DNA of 64,000 bases from the NCBI RefSeq assembly GCF_002024805.1, contig NZ_CP014337.1:2852001-2916000 (forward strand), given 5' to 3'. A program made the translations under genes and the position numbers. Origin of the DNA: Elizabethkingia bruuniana (GTDB lineage: Bacteria; Bacteroidota; Bacteroidia; Flavobacteriales; Weeksellaceae). Positions 53,202 through 62,736 of this stretch are shown piece after piece; within the stretch, counting starts at the first letter, position 1, and each line of letters opens with the position of its first letter. The notes under the pieces are model-generated. The model saw only the letters and a list, made by a program, of their open reading frames with translations. It was not told the DNA's origin and searched no databases.

Positions 53202-54425
53202 ATGAAAGATAACAATTTATCAAATATACTTAGCCAATACGAGTCGAAAGAGCAAATCGACCAACAGCTTTATACGCTAAACCTGGGACCAACCCACCCG
53301 GCGACACACGGTATTTTCCAAAATGTACTGACTATGGATGGAGAAAGAATTCTTCATTCTGAGCAGACTGTTGGATATATCCACAGAGCTTTTGAAAAAA
53401 TTGCTGAAAGAAGACCTTATGGCCAGATAACAACTTTAACTGACAGATTAAATTACTGTTCTGCTCCGATCAACAATTTCGGATGGCATATGACAGTAGA
53501 GAAATTAATCGGTTGCGAAGTTCCTAAGCGCGTAGACTATATGCGTATTATAATGATGGAACTTTCCAGAATTGCAGACCACATGGTATGTAACGGAGTT
53601 ATTGGTGTAGATACCGGTGCTTTAACAGGATTTACTTATTTGTTCCAGGTACGTGAACAAATTTATGATATATATGAGCAGATCTGCGGTGCCAGAATGA
53701 CAACTAACATGGGAAGAATTGGAGGTTTCGAAAGAGACTTCAGTCCAAAATTCCATGAACTGCTAAGAGATTTCCTTAAAACTTTCCCTAAGAAGTTTGC
53801 TGAATACCAAAGCCTGATGGAAAGAAACAGAATTTTCATGGACCGTACTATTGGTACAGGAGCAATTAGTGCAGAAAGAGCACTAAGCTACAGCTTTACA
53901 GGACCAAACTTACGTGCTGCAGGTGTCGACTATGATGTAAGAGTAGCACAACCATATTCTTCATATGACGACTTCGACTTCATCGTACCAATTGGTACTG
54001 CCGGAGATACATATGACAGATTCATGGTTCGCCAGACTGAGATTCTGGAAAGTTATAAGCTTATTAAAAACGCTTATGAAAATCTTCCTCAGGGATCTTA
54101 TCACGCAGATGTGCCAGATTTCTATTTGCCAGAAAAGGCAGATGTGTATACCAAGATGGAAGCTCTTATCTATCACTTCAAGATTGTTATGGGAGAACAG
54201 GATATTCCTGTAGGAGAAGTATACCACAGTGTAGAAGGTGGAAACGGAGAGCTTGGTTTCTATATGATTAGCGACGGAGGCCGTACACCATACAGATTAC
54301 ACTTTAGAAGACCATGTTTCATTTATTATCAGGCATACCCTGAAATGATACGTGGCTCTTTAATTTCTGACGCAGTTGTAACATTAAGTAGCCTTAATGT
54401 AATTGCAGGAGAATTGGATGCATAG
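53202..54425 (+). CDS. nuoD: NADH-quinone oxidoreductase subunit D
   Basis: 407 aa from MKDNNLSNIL (53202); the in-frame start at 53148 translates the repeat spacer and is not native. LNLGPTHPATHGIFQNVLTMDGE, GWHMTVEKLIGCEVPKRVDYMR and the C-terminal VVTLSSLNVIAGELD are diagnostic. Forms the quinone-binding chamber. Confidence 0.97.
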   Translation: MKDNNLSNILSQYESKEQIDQQLYTLNLGPTHPATHGIFQNVLTMDGERILHSEQTVGYIHRAFEKIAERRPYGQITTLTDRLNYCSAPINNFGWHMTVEKLIGCEVPKRVDYMRIIMMELSRIADHMVCNGVIGVDTGALTGFTYLFQVREQIYDIYEQICGARMTTNMGRIGGFERDFSPKFHELLRDFLKTFPKKFAEYQSLMERNRIFMDRTIGTGAISAERALSYSFTGPNLRAAGVDYDVRVAQPYSSYDDFDFIVPIGTAGDTYDRFMVRQTEILESYKLIKNAYENLPQGSYHADVPDFYLPEKADVYTKMEALIYHFKIVMGEQDIPVGEVYHSVEGGNGELGFYMISDGGRTPYRLHFRRPCFIYYQAYPEMIRGSLISDAVVTLSSLNVIAGELDA

Positions 54426-54519
54426 AAAAATTATAAATTTTGAATTATAAATTATAAATTGATTTTTAGACTACTGGATTCATTTCAGAATTTAAAATCT
54501 AAAATCTAAAATTTCAAAA
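54426..54519. repeat. AT-rich short-word spacer between nuoD and nuoE
   Basis: About 94 bp with ATTATAAATT words, an ATTTTGAATTA copy (54437-54447) and tandem AAAATCT. The ATTTTGAATTA word reappears twice in the nuoH-nuoI spacer. Confidence 0.5.
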
Positions 54520-55029
54520 ATGAGCGAAACAATTGCTTTTAAACCTGAAGTTATAGAACAGGTAAATAAAATTATCGCAAGATATCCGGAGGGCAGACAA
54601 AAATCAGCTCTTATTCCTTTGCTGCATGTTGCACAAAAAGAGTTTGGCGGCTGGCTGGATGTACCGGTAATGGATTACGTTGCAGAGCTGCTTAACATAA
54701 GACCAATCGAGGTTTATGAAGTAGCTACTTTCTATACGATGTTCAACATGAAACCTGTTGGTAAATTTGTACTGGAAGTGTGCAGAACAGGTCCTTGTAT
54801 GTTGAAAGGAAGTGATGATATATTAGATCATATCCGTACAACACTGAACATAAAGGACGGAGAAACAACCGAAGACGGTCTGTTTACCTTAAAGCCGGCA
54901 GAATGTCTGGGGGCTTGTGGTTATGCGCCAATGATGCAGTTAGGGAAATTTTATCATGAAAATTTAACAAAAGAAAAGGTAGACGAAATTCTTGAACTTT
55001 GCCGTCAGGGAGCTGTTGCCTTAGATTAA
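54520..55029 (+). CDS. nuoE: NADH-quinone oxidoreductase subunit E
   Basis: 169 aa. Thioredoxin-like fold with four Cys for cluster N1a in EVCRTGPCML and ECLGACGYAPM. Part of the NADH dehydrogenase module. Confidence 0.97.
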   Translation: MSETIAFKPEVIEQVNKIIARYPEGRQKSALIPLLHVAQKEFGGWLDVPVMDYVAELLNIRPIEVYEVATFYTMFNMKPVGKFVLEVCRTGPCMLKGSDDILDHIRTTLNIKDGETTEDGLFTLKPAECLGACGYAPMMQLGKFYHENLTKEKVDEILELCRQGAVALD

Positions 55030-55039
55030 AAATAATAAA

Positions 55040-56398
55040 ATGAGTAAAAAACTTTTACTTAAAGACGCTCATATAGAAGGTATCCGCTACTTCGACACCT
55101 ACAGAAAGCAAGGTGGTTACGATGCAGTAGAAAAAGCCTTAAAAATGACACCAGACGAAATTCTGGAGGAAGTAAAAGCTTCCGGACTTAGAGGTCGTGG
55201 TGGAGCAGGTTTCCCTACAGGGATGAAGTGGAGCTTCCTGGCTAAGCCAGATGGTGTTCCCAGACACTTAGTTGTAAATGCTGATGAATCTGAACCGGGA
55301 ACTTTCAAAGACCGTTATTTAATGGAATTTCTCCCTCACCTACTTATTGAGGGTATGATTATTTCATCTTTCTGTTTAGGTTCCAATGCTTCTTATATCT
55401 ATATCCGTGGAGAATATTCATGGATTCCTGATATTCTTGAAGAAGCAATCGAAGAAGCTAAAAAAGAAGGATTCTTAGGTAAAAATATTTTAGGAACAGG
55501 TTACGATTTAGAAATCTACGTACAAAGAGGTGCAGGTGCTTATATCTGTGGAGAGGAGACTGCTCTTCTTGAATCTCTTGAGGGTAAGCGTGGAAATCCT
55601 CGTTTGAAACCACCATTCCCGGCTGTAAAAGGTCTGTGGGAAAGACCAACTGTAGTGAACAATGTGGAATCTATCGCAGCAATCGTTCCGATTATCAATA
55701 TCAGCGGAGCAGAATATTCTAAAATTGGTGTTGGCCGTTCTACAGGTACAAAACTAATTTCTGCGTGTGGTAATATCAACAAACCTGGTGTTTACGAAAT
55801 TGATATGACTATTACAGTAGAAGAATTTATTTACTCTGATGAATACTGTGGTGGTATTCCAAATGGAAAAAGACTTAAGGCTTGTATTCCTGGAGGATCA
55901 TCGGTTCCAATTGTTCCGGCAAATCTTTTATTAAAAACCATCAACGGTGAACCTCGTTATATGAATTACGAGAGTTTAGCTGACGGAGGTTTTGCAACAG
56001 GAACAATGATGGGGTCTGGTGGTTTTATCGTACTGGATGAAGATCAGTGTGTTGTAAAACATACCCTTACATTAGCAAGATTCTATAACCACGAAAGTTG
56101 TGGACAATGTACACCTTGCCGTGAAGGAACTGGCTGGATGTACAGAATATTGAAAAAAATTGACAGCGGAAAAGGAACAATGGAAGACATTGATCTGCTT
56201 TGGGATATCCAACGTAAGATTGAAGGAAACACTATCTGTCCGTTAGGAGATGCAGCAGCTTGGCCTGTTGCAGCAGCTATTCGCCACTTCAGAGATGAAT
56301 TCGAATGGCATGTGAAAAACCCAGAACTTTGTTTAACTCAGAATTATGGACTGGCACATTATGCTGATCCATTACCAGCTCCGGCTGTAACAAATTAA
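55040..56398 (+). CDS. nuoF: NADH-quinone oxidoreductase subunit F
   Basis: 452 aa. NADH site GRGGAGFPTGMKWSF, FMN/flavin segment GAGAYICGEETALLESLEG, and the N3 cluster cysteines in ESCGQCTPCREG with a later Cys in GNTICPLGD. Entry point of electrons from NADH. 11 bp after nuoE. Confidence 0.98.
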   Translation: MSKKLLLKDAHIEGIRYFDTYRKQGGYDAVEKALKMTPDEILEEVKASGLRGRGGAGFPTGMKWSFLAKPDGVPRHLVVNADESEPGTFKDRYLMEFLPHLLIEGMIISSFCLGSNASYIYIRGEYSWIPDILEEAIEEAKKEGFLGKNILGTGYDLEIYVQRGAGAYICGEETALLESLEGKRGNPRLKPPFPAVKGLWERPTVVNNVESIAAIVPIINISGAEYSKIGVGRSTGTKLISACGNINKPGVYEIDMTITVEEFIYSDEYCGGIPNGKRLKACIPGGSSVPIVPANLLLKTINGEPRYMNYESLADGGFATGTMMGSGGFIVLDEDQCVVKHTLTLARFYNHESCGQCTPCREGTGWMYRILKKIDSGKGTMEDIDLLWDIQRKIEGNTICPLGDAAAWPVAAAIRHFRDEFEWHVKNPELCLTQNYGLAHYADPLPAPAVTN

Positions 56399-56416
56399 TA
56401 AATTGCTAGAAAGATA

Positions 56417-57265
56417 ATGAAGAAGTTTTTTGCGCTTGCGGTACTATTTTTAGGAACGAGTTTGGGGTTTTCCCAAAGTCTTGACAGCAATACTGGTATT
56501 GTAGAGAAACCTACACCCCTAACGAAGAAAGGACAAATGTTTGTTTTCTTTGGATGGAATAGAGCGGCATTTAGTAACTCCGATATTCATTTTTCAGGAA
56601 ATGGTTATAACTTCCAACTGAACAATGTATCGGCACAAGATAGACCAACTAAATTCGGAATAGTTTATTTTAACCCGGGATGGTTTACTGTAGTACAGTA
56701 TAATTTCAGAGCAGGTTATTTTATTAAAGACAATTTAGCGATTGTTTTAGGAATTGATCACATGAAGTATGTGATGGACCAAAACCAGACTGTAAATTTC
56801 TCCGGACACATTTCCGATCCGAAATATGCAGGAATGGTACAAAATGGACAAGTAAATTTACAGGACGAACAATTCCTGACTTTCGAACATACAGATGGTC
56901 TTAATTATGAAAACTTAGGTATTGAGAAATACCAGAAGATCAGTACCAGCAAAAACTGGGATATTGTATGGTCTTACGGAGTTGGAGCAGGTTTTATGTT
57001 CCCGAAAAGTAATGTAAAACTATTCGGAAATGAGAGAAGTGACCGTTTCCATGTAGCAGGGATAGGTACAGATGCCAGAGCGAGTATCAACCTTGTTTTT
57101 GCTAAACACTGGATGCTTCGTTTAGAAGGAAAAGCCGGTTATATCAACATGTGGGATATTAAGACAACATTAAATAATAAGCCAGACAAGGCTCAACAGG
57201 ATTTTGTTTTCGGACAGGTTCTTGCCGGAATTGGTTATACATTTAATACAAAGAAGAATAAATAA
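56417..57265 (+). CDS. Outer-membrane beta-barrel protein inside the nuo operon
   Basis: 282 aa. Signal peptide (about 1-20, ending GFSQ) and many amphipathic strands with aromatic belts (MFVFFGWNRAAFSNSDI, FNPGWFTVVQYNFRAGYFI, WDIVWSYGVGAGFMF, MLRLEGKAGYIN) ending in a Phe/Tyr-rich strand (VLAGIGYTFNTKK). Encoded 19 bp after nuoF and before nuoG, so co-transcribed with complex I genes. No role in complex I is known; function unknown. Confidence 0.8.
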   Translation: MKKFFALAVLFLGTSLGFSQSLDSNTGIVEKPTPLTKKGQMFVFFGWNRAAFSNSDIHFSGNGYNFQLNNVSAQDRPTKFGIVYFNPGWFTVVQYNFRAGYFIKDNLAIVLGIDHMKYVMDQNQTVNFSGHISDPKYAGMVQNGQVNLQDEQFLTFEHTDGLNYENLGIEKYQKISTSKNWDIVWSYGVGAGFMFPKSNVKLFGNERSDRFHVAGIGTDARASINLVFAKHWMLRLEGKAGYINMWDIKTTLNNKPDKAQQDFVFGQVLAGIGYTFNTKKNK

Positions 57266-57267
57266 CA

Positions 57268-57306
57268 AAGCCTATTGCTTCATGCATATAGCTTAAAGCA
57301 TATAAT
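57268..57306. repeat. Short-word spacer before nuoG
   Basis: GCATATA occurs twice (57284-57290, 57298-57304) within a GCTT/CATATAGC word string. Same style as the other nuo spacers but with different words. Confidence 0.4.
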
Positions 57307-58305
57307 ATGAGCGAAGAAATAAAAAAATTCAAAATAACCATCGACGGACAAACGACTGAGGTTGCTCCGGGCACTACTATTTTGGAAGCAGCCAGACAAA
57401 TCGGAGGTAAGTCTGTCCCGCCAGCAATGTGCTATTACAGCAAACTGGAAAAAAGTGGTGGACGTTGCAGAACTTGTCTTGTAGAGGTATCTAAAGGTTC
57501 TGAAGCAGATCCAAGACCGATGCCTAAGCTGGTAGCAAGCTGCCGTACAACTGTAATGGATGGTATGGAAGTGAAGAATCTTGAATCTCCTAAAACACAG
57601 GAAGCAAGGCATGCTGTAACCGAATTTTTATTGGTAAATCACCCATTAGACTGCCCTATCTGTGATCAGGCAGGAGAATGTCATTTACAGGATTTAAGTT
57701 ACGAAAATGGTCTTCAGGAAACTCGTACTGAGTTCGAAAGAAGAACTTTTGATGCCGATGATATCGGACCATATATAAAGCTGAATATGAACCGTTGCAT
57801 CCTTTGTGCACGTTGCGTTCTTTTAGCAGATCAGTTAACTCCGGAAAGAGAACACGGAATCCTGTTCAGAGGAGACCATGCTGAGATTTCTACTTACCTG
57901 AACAAAGCTTTGGACAATGATTTTATCGGAAACGTTATCGATGTATGTCCTGTAGGAGCATTAACAGACAGAACATTCCGTTTTGCAAGCCGTGTATGGT
58001 ATACCAAGCCGGTAAATGCAACTTGTAAGTGTGAGAAATGTAGCGGAAAAGCTGTTCTTTGGATGAAGGGAGACGAAATTCTTCGTGTTACAGCAAGAAA
58101 AGACATCTACGGAGAAGTAGAAGAATTTATCTGTAACGACTGTCGTTTCGAAAGAAAAGATACGAAGGACTGGACAATAGAAGGACCAAGACATATAGAC
58201 CGTCATTCTGTAATTTCAACAAACAAGTACGGAACACTGCAAAATTCATATAAGCGCATTGATTCTGAAACCGTAATAGAAATAGATAGCAAACACGAAA
58301 AATAG
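57307..58305 (+). CDS. nuoG: NADH-quinone oxidoreductase subunit G, short form
   Basis: 332 aa. Iron-sulfur part only: 2Fe-2S ligands around MCYYSKLEKSGGRCRTCLVEV, the Cys/His set in LDCPICDQAGECHLQDL, MNRCILCARCV...DVCPVGAL, and further Cys in CKCEKCSGK and ICNDCRFER. The molybdopterin-oxidoreductase-like C-terminal half of E. coli NuoG (about 900 aa total) is absent. Short forms are known in Bacteroidota. Confidence 0.95.
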   Translation: MSEEIKKFKITIDGQTTEVAPGTTILEAARQIGGKSVPPAMCYYSKLEKSGGRCRTCLVEVSKGSEADPRPMPKLVASCRTTVMDGMEVKNLESPKTQEARHAVTEFLLVNHPLDCPICDQAGECHLQDLSYENGLQETRTEFERRTFDADDIGPYIKLNMNRCILCARCVLLADQLTPEREHGILFRGDHAEISTYLNKALDNDFIGNVIDVCPVGALTDRTFRFASRVWYTKPVNATCKCEKCSGKAVLWMKGDEILRVTARKDIYGEVEEFICNDCRFERKDTKDWTIEGPRHIDRHSVISTNKYGTLQNSYKRIDSETVIEIDSKHEK

Positions 58306-58308
58306 ACC

Positions 58309-59340
58309 ATGACAAATATTCTTTTTACAACAATACTTATCGTTATTCTGTTTGTGTTATGCATCGCAGTTGCTGCTTACTCAACATGGGCAGAGCGTAA
58401 AGTTGCTGCTATCATGCAGGACAGAATCGGGCCTAACCGTGCAGGGCCATTTGGTCTTTTGCAGCCATTGGCGGATGGTGGTAAGCTTTTCTTTAAGGAA
58501 GAGTTTATGCCTAAAAATGCCGAGAAATTTTTATTCATACTGGCACCAGGTCTTCTGATGTTTATATCCCTGATTACGGGAGCTGTTATTCCTTGGGGAA
58601 AATCATTAAACATTGGTGGTGAATCTTTACCTGTACAGGTAGCAAATATCGATGTTGGGGTTCTTTTCCTTATCGGTATGGCTTCTACCAGTGTTTATGC
58701 AATTATGATCGGTGGATGGGCTTCCAATAACAAATTTTCATTGATATCTGCAGTAAGAGCATCTTCACAGATGATTTCTTATGAATTGGCAATGGGTCTT
58801 TCACTTCTTTCTATCGTATTAATGAACGGATCTCTGGATCTGCGTGTTATTACAGAAAACCAAGCCGGATGGGGAGGTATGAAGTGGAACATCGTTCTTC
58901 AGCCTGTAGCATTCATTATCTTCTTTGTTTGCTCTCTTGCAGAATGTAACCGTGCACCTTTTGACTTAGCAGAATGTGAATCTGAACTTGTAAACGGATT
59001 CCACACTGAATACTCTTCTATGAAATTTGGATTATTCCTTTTTGCGGAATATGTTAATATGTTTATTTCTTCAGCGCTTATCACTACCCTTTTCTTTGGT
59101 GGTTACAACTATCCGGGAATTCAGTGGGTTGGTGAAAACTGGGGAGAAAATGCTGCCGGAATTATCAGTATCGTAGCCTTCTTAGCAAAAGCTTTCTTAT
59201 TTGTATTCATTTTTATGTGGATAAGATGGACTTTACCAAGATTCCGTTACGACCAGTTAATGCACTTAGGATGGAAATCTTTCATCCCGTTAGCGCTAAT
59301 TAACTTATTGGTAACTGGTGCAATATTATTGTTTGTATAA
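58309..59340 (+). CDS. nuoH: NADH-quinone oxidoreductase subunit H
   Basis: 343 aa, about eight membrane helices. ERKVAAIMQDRIGPNRAGPFGLLQPLADGGKLFFKE and the AECNRAPFDLAECESELVNGFHTEYSSMKF loop (as shorter blocks ERKVAA, RIGPNRAGP, RAPFDLAE) are diagnostic. Forms the quinone channel. Confidence 0.98.
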   Translation: MTNILFTTILIVILFVLCIAVAAYSTWAERKVAAIMQDRIGPNRAGPFGLLQPLADGGKLFFKEEFMPKNAEKFLFILAPGLLMFISLITGAVIPWGKSLNIGGESLPVQVANIDVGVLFLIGMASTSVYAIMIGGWASNNKFSLISAVRASSQMISYELAMGLSLLSIVLMNGSLDLRVITENQAGWGGMKWNIVLQPVAFIIFFVCSLAECNRAPFDLAECESELVNGFHTEYSSMKFGLFLFAEYVNMFISSALITTLFFGGYNYPGIQWVGENWGENAAGIISIVAFLAKAFLFVFIFMWIRWTLPRFRYDQLMHLGWKSFIPLALINLLVTGAILLFV

Positions 59341-59462
59341 AACAATTTTGGATTTTGAATTATTAAATTTTGAATTAGTGGTGAAGGAGACAAATTGGAA
59401 GACAAAGGATTAACCTCTGAACTCTGAAAAATTAACCTCCGACATCTGATAATTACAATAAG
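59341..59462. repeat. Short-word repeat spacer between nuoH and nuoI
   Basis: ATTTTGAATTA occurs twice (59352-59362, 59367-59377), and two ATTAACCTC-type units of about 19 bp follow in tandem (about 59410-59450). 122 bp, no gene. Confidence 0.55.
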
Positions 59463-60002
59463 ATGAAACTAACGAACAGATCAAAAGTAGTCTCCAATAA
59501 AGAGATGACTTTAGCCGAAAGAAGTTATCTGCCTGCCATTTTCAAAGGTATGGGGATTACGCTGAAGCACGCTTTCCAAAAAAATAATACTTTCAGCTAT
59601 CCTGAAGAAAGAAGGATTTTTGCAAAAGTATGGCGTGGTCAGCATGTCCTGAAAAGAGACGATGAAGGTAGAGAGCGCTGTACGGCCTGCGGTCTTTGTG
59701 CTGTAGCTTGCCCTGCAGAAGCCATTACAATGACTGCTGCAGAAAGAACAAAAGAGGAAAAGCATCTATACCGCGAGGAGAAATATGCTTCAGTATACGA
59801 AATTAATATGCTGAGATGTATTTTCTGTGGATTGTGTGAAGATGCATGTCCAAAATCAGCAATTTATTTAACAGACAGATTGGTAGATGTAGAAACTAAC
59901 AGAGGTTCTTTTGTATATGGAAAAGACAAACTGGTAGAAGATATGAACAACCGTATCGATATTTCTGATCGTCAAAAGAAATCTTATAACCAACCGGAAT
60001 AA
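59463..60002 (+). CDS. nuoI: NADH-quinone oxidoreductase subunit I
   Basis: 179 aa. Two 4Fe-4S motifs, CTACGLCAVACPAEA and CIFCGLCEDACPKSA, carry clusters N6a and N6b. Its stop overlaps the nuoJ start. Confidence 0.98.
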   Translation: MKLTNRSKVVSNKEMTLAERSYLPAIFKGMGITLKHAFQKNNTFSYPEERRIFAKVWRGQHVLKRDDEGRERCTACGLCAVACPAEAITMTAAERTKEEKHLYREEKYASVYEINMLRCIFCGLCEDACPKSAIYLTDRLVDVETNRGSFVYGKDKLVEDMNNRIDISDRQKKSYNQPE

Positions 60003-60496
60003 TGGAGCAGTATATTTTTTATTTTGTAGCACTGTTAGCGTTAGCCAGCGCTGTTTATATGGTTTTTGCAAGAAACCCGTTATATAGCATCTTATCTCTT
60101 GTTATTACATTCTTCTCTATTGCAGGAATGTATATTTTGCTGAATGCTCAATTTTTAGGAATCGTACAGATCATTGTATATGCAGGTGCCATCATGGTAC
60201 TTTTCTTATACATTCTGATGATGCTGAATCTGAATGCAAAAGACGAGTCCAGCAAGAAGAACTATATGAAATTCATCGGAATTATTTCCGCAGGAATATT
60301 ATTAACAGGATTATTAGGAGCCTACAGAGGCATCCAGGGAACTGCTAAAGTAGCTGTTTCCGACAATGGTGTAGGTCTTACCAAAAATCTAGGAAAATTA
60401 TTGTTTAACGAGTATGTATTGCCATTTGAGCTTGCGAGTGTATTAATTCTTACCGCAATCATCAGTGCAGTATTAATCGGTAAAAAAGATATATAA
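60002..60496 (+). CDS. nuoJ: NADH-quinone oxidoreductase subunit J
   Basis: 164 aa, five membrane helices. ARNPLYSILSLVITF and AQFLGIVQIIVYAGAIMVLFLYILMMLN (shorter block IQIIVYAGAIMVLF-like) are diagnostic. Start overlaps nuoI by one base. Confidence 0.97.
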   Translation: MEQYIFYFVALLALASAVYMVFARNPLYSILSLVITFFSIAGMYILLNAQFLGIVQIIVYAGAIMVLFLYILMMLNLNAKDESSKKNYMKFIGIISAGILLTGLLGAYRGIQGTAKVAVSDNGVGLTKNLGKLLFNEYVLPFELASVLILTAIISAVLIGKKDI

Positions 60497-60497
60497 A

Positions 60498-60830
60498 ATG
60501 GGAGAAGTAACTAATTCGATGTTACAGGCTGTTCCGATAGAACATTATATTATTCTATGCAGTCTGTTGTTCAGTTTAGGTGTTTTAGGAGTATTAATCC
60601 GTAAAAATGCGATTATTATTCTTGGATGTGTTGAGCTAATGCTGAACTCTGTAAACCTACTGTTAGCTGCTTTTTCAGCATACAAAGGAGATGGACATGC
60701 TCAGGTACTGGTATTCTTTATCATGGTGGTTGCTGCAGCCGAAGTTGCTGTAGGATTGGCAATCTTAACAATGATGTACAGAAACACCCGTTCTGTGGAT
60801 GTAAGTGTATTTAACAAATTAAAAGGATAA
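60498..60830 (+). CDS. nuoK: NADH-quinone oxidoreductase subunit K
   Basis: 110 aa, three membrane helices, with the conserved Glu in IILGCVELMLNSVNLLL and the AAAEVAVGLAILTMMYRNTRSVDV block. Proton-pumping membrane arm. Directly followed by nuoL. Confidence 0.98.
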   Translation: MGEVTNSMLQAVPIEHYIILCSLLFSLGVLGVLIRKNAIIILGCVELMLNSVNLLLAAFSAYKGDGHAQVLVFFIMVVAAAEVAVGLAILTMMYRNTRSVDVSVFNKLKG

Positions 60831-60836
60831 TTGCTG

Positions 60837-62735
60837 ATGGATAATTTGATTATAGCTATACTTATTTTACCGTTAATAGGATTTCTGATTAACGGCTTAT
60901 TCGGAAAGCATTTGCCTAAAGTGGTAGTGGGCGGACTAGCAACACTTGTTGTTTTTGTTTCGTTTGTTCTTGCTGCTTCAATTTTCTCCGATTACACTGC
61001 GGACTCTTCTGTTACTATTGTACGTTTGTTCAAGTGGTTCCAGATTGACGGAGTTCCAATTAACTTTTCATTACAAATAGACCAGTTATCACTGATGATG
61101 GTATTAATCATCACCGGAATTGGTTCTTTAATACACCTGTACTCTATTGGTTATATGAGCCATGATGCAGGTTTCTACAAATTCTTCACTTACCTTAACC
61201 TGTTTATCTTCTCCATGCTTTTATTAGTGATGGGAAGTAACTACCTAATCCTTTTCATAGGATGGGAAGGTGTAGGAGTTTGTTCTTACTTACTAATCGG
61301 TTTCTGGTATGATAACGTAGAATATGGAAAAGCTGCAAGAAAGGCTTTCATTATGAACCGTATCGGTGACCTTGGTTTACTAATCGGTATCTTCGCTATC
61401 GCTTACCAGCTTAACGCAATCGATTATCTGACAGTTGCTCAGAATGCTTCTAAGTTCGAATATAATGGTGGTATTATTCTTTTCATCACTGTATCCCTGT
61501 TTATCGGAGCAATGGGTAAATCTGCACAGATTCCTTTATTCACATGGTTACCGGATGCAATGGCAGGACCTACACCGGTATCTGCACTAATCCACGCTGC
61601 AACGATGGTTACAGCTGGTATCTACTTGGTTGTACGTTCTAACTTCTTATATACGCTAGCACCTAGTACAATGGAGTTCATTATGTACATCGGTTTAGCA
61701 ACATCTTTAGTTGCATCGTTCATTGCACTAAGACAGAACGACATCAAAAAAGTATTGGCATACTCTACTGTATCTCAGTTAGGTTTTATGTTCATCGCTT
61801 TAGGTGCCGGATCTTATACAACAGCAATGTTCCACCTGATGACACACGCTTTCTTCAAAGCTTTATTATTCTTAGGATCAGGTTCTGTAATCCATGCCAT
61901 GAGCGGAGAACAGGATATGAGACATATGGGTGGATTGAGAAAGAAAATTCCTGTAACTTACTGGACATTCCTTATCGGTACCCTTGCTATTACAGGTTTC
62001 CCTTTCTTATCGGGTATGATTTCTAAAGATGAAATCCTTGTAACTGCATTTGCTAAAAACCCTGTAGTATGGTTCTTCACTTTTGTAAGTGCTGCCATGA
62101 CTGCTATCTATATGTTCCGTCTTTTATACCTTACTTTCTTTGGAGAGTTCAGAGGATCAAAAGAACAAGAACATCATTTACATGAAAGTCCGCTGAATAT
62201 GACTTTACCACTAATTGTACTGGCTATTCTTTCAGTTGTTGGTGGTTTCTTCAACCTTCCGCACTTTGTTTCTCACGACCATTCCCAAAAACTGGCACAC
62301 TGGCTAAACAAAGTAATCATCTCTCCGATCGAACTACCGGAAGTAAGCGTAGCTACAGAATGGATTTTATTAGCCATTACTGTTGCCATGTTCTTTATTG
62401 TATGGTTTATTGTAAGAAATACTTATGTAAACAAAAAGAAAATGGCATTACCAGACAGCAAATATGTTGGATGGGAAAGACTTTCTGCTCAGAAGTTAAA
62501 AATTGATGAGATTTATAATGCAATGATTGTAAAGCCTATCGAAGGAATGGGTAAAGCAGCATCAATGTTTGATAAAGCTGTACTCGATCGTATTGTAAAC
62601 TTTGTTGCAAACGGAGCTGAAGATTCCGGAAAATCTTTCAAGCGCCTTCAGAATGGAAATGTAGAAACTTATGTGCTGATTATGTCATTGGCAGTAGGGA
62701 TTATATTAATTGTTAACTTTTTATTGAATTCATAA
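60837..62735 (+). CDS. nuoL: NADH-quinone oxidoreductase subunit L
   Basis: 632 aa from the ATG at 60837 (MDNLIIA); the upstream TTG at 60831 is less likely. Antiporter-like subunit with LFIGWEGVGVCSYLLIGFW and the pump core LPDAMAGPTPVSALIHAATMVTAGIYL (shorter block PTPVSALIHAATMV), plus the C-terminal lateral helix region. Full length. Confidence 0.98.
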   Translation: MDNLIIAILILPLIGFLINGLFGKHLPKVVVGGLATLVVFVSFVLAASIFSDYTADSSVTIVRLFKWFQIDGVPINFSLQIDQLSLMMVLIITGIGSLIHLYSIGYMSHDAGFYKFFTYLNLFIFSMLLLVMGSNYLILFIGWEGVGVCSYLLIGFWYDNVEYGKAARKAFIMNRIGDLGLLIGIFAIAYQLNAIDYLTVAQNASKFEYNGGIILFITVSLFIGAMGKSAQIPLFTWLPDAMAGPTPVSALIHAATMVTAGIYLVVRSNFLYTLAPSTMEFIMYIGLATSLVASFIALRQNDIKKVLAYSTVSQLGFMFIALGAGSYTTAMFHLMTHAFFKALLFLGSGSVIHAMSGEQDMRHMGGLRKKIPVTYWTFLIGTLAITGFPFLSGMISKDEILVTAFAKNPVVWFFTFVSAAMTAIYMFRLLYLTFFGEFRGSKEQEHHLHESPLNMTLPLIVLAILSVVGGFFNLPHFVSHDHSQKLAHWLNKVIISPIELPEVSVATEWILLAITVAMFFIVWFIVRNTYVNKKKMALPDSKYVGWERLSAQKLKIDEIYNAMIVKPIEGMGKAASMFDKAVLDRIVNFVANGAEDSGKSFKRLQNGNVETYVLIMSLAVGIILIVNFLLNS

Positions 62736-62736
62736 G

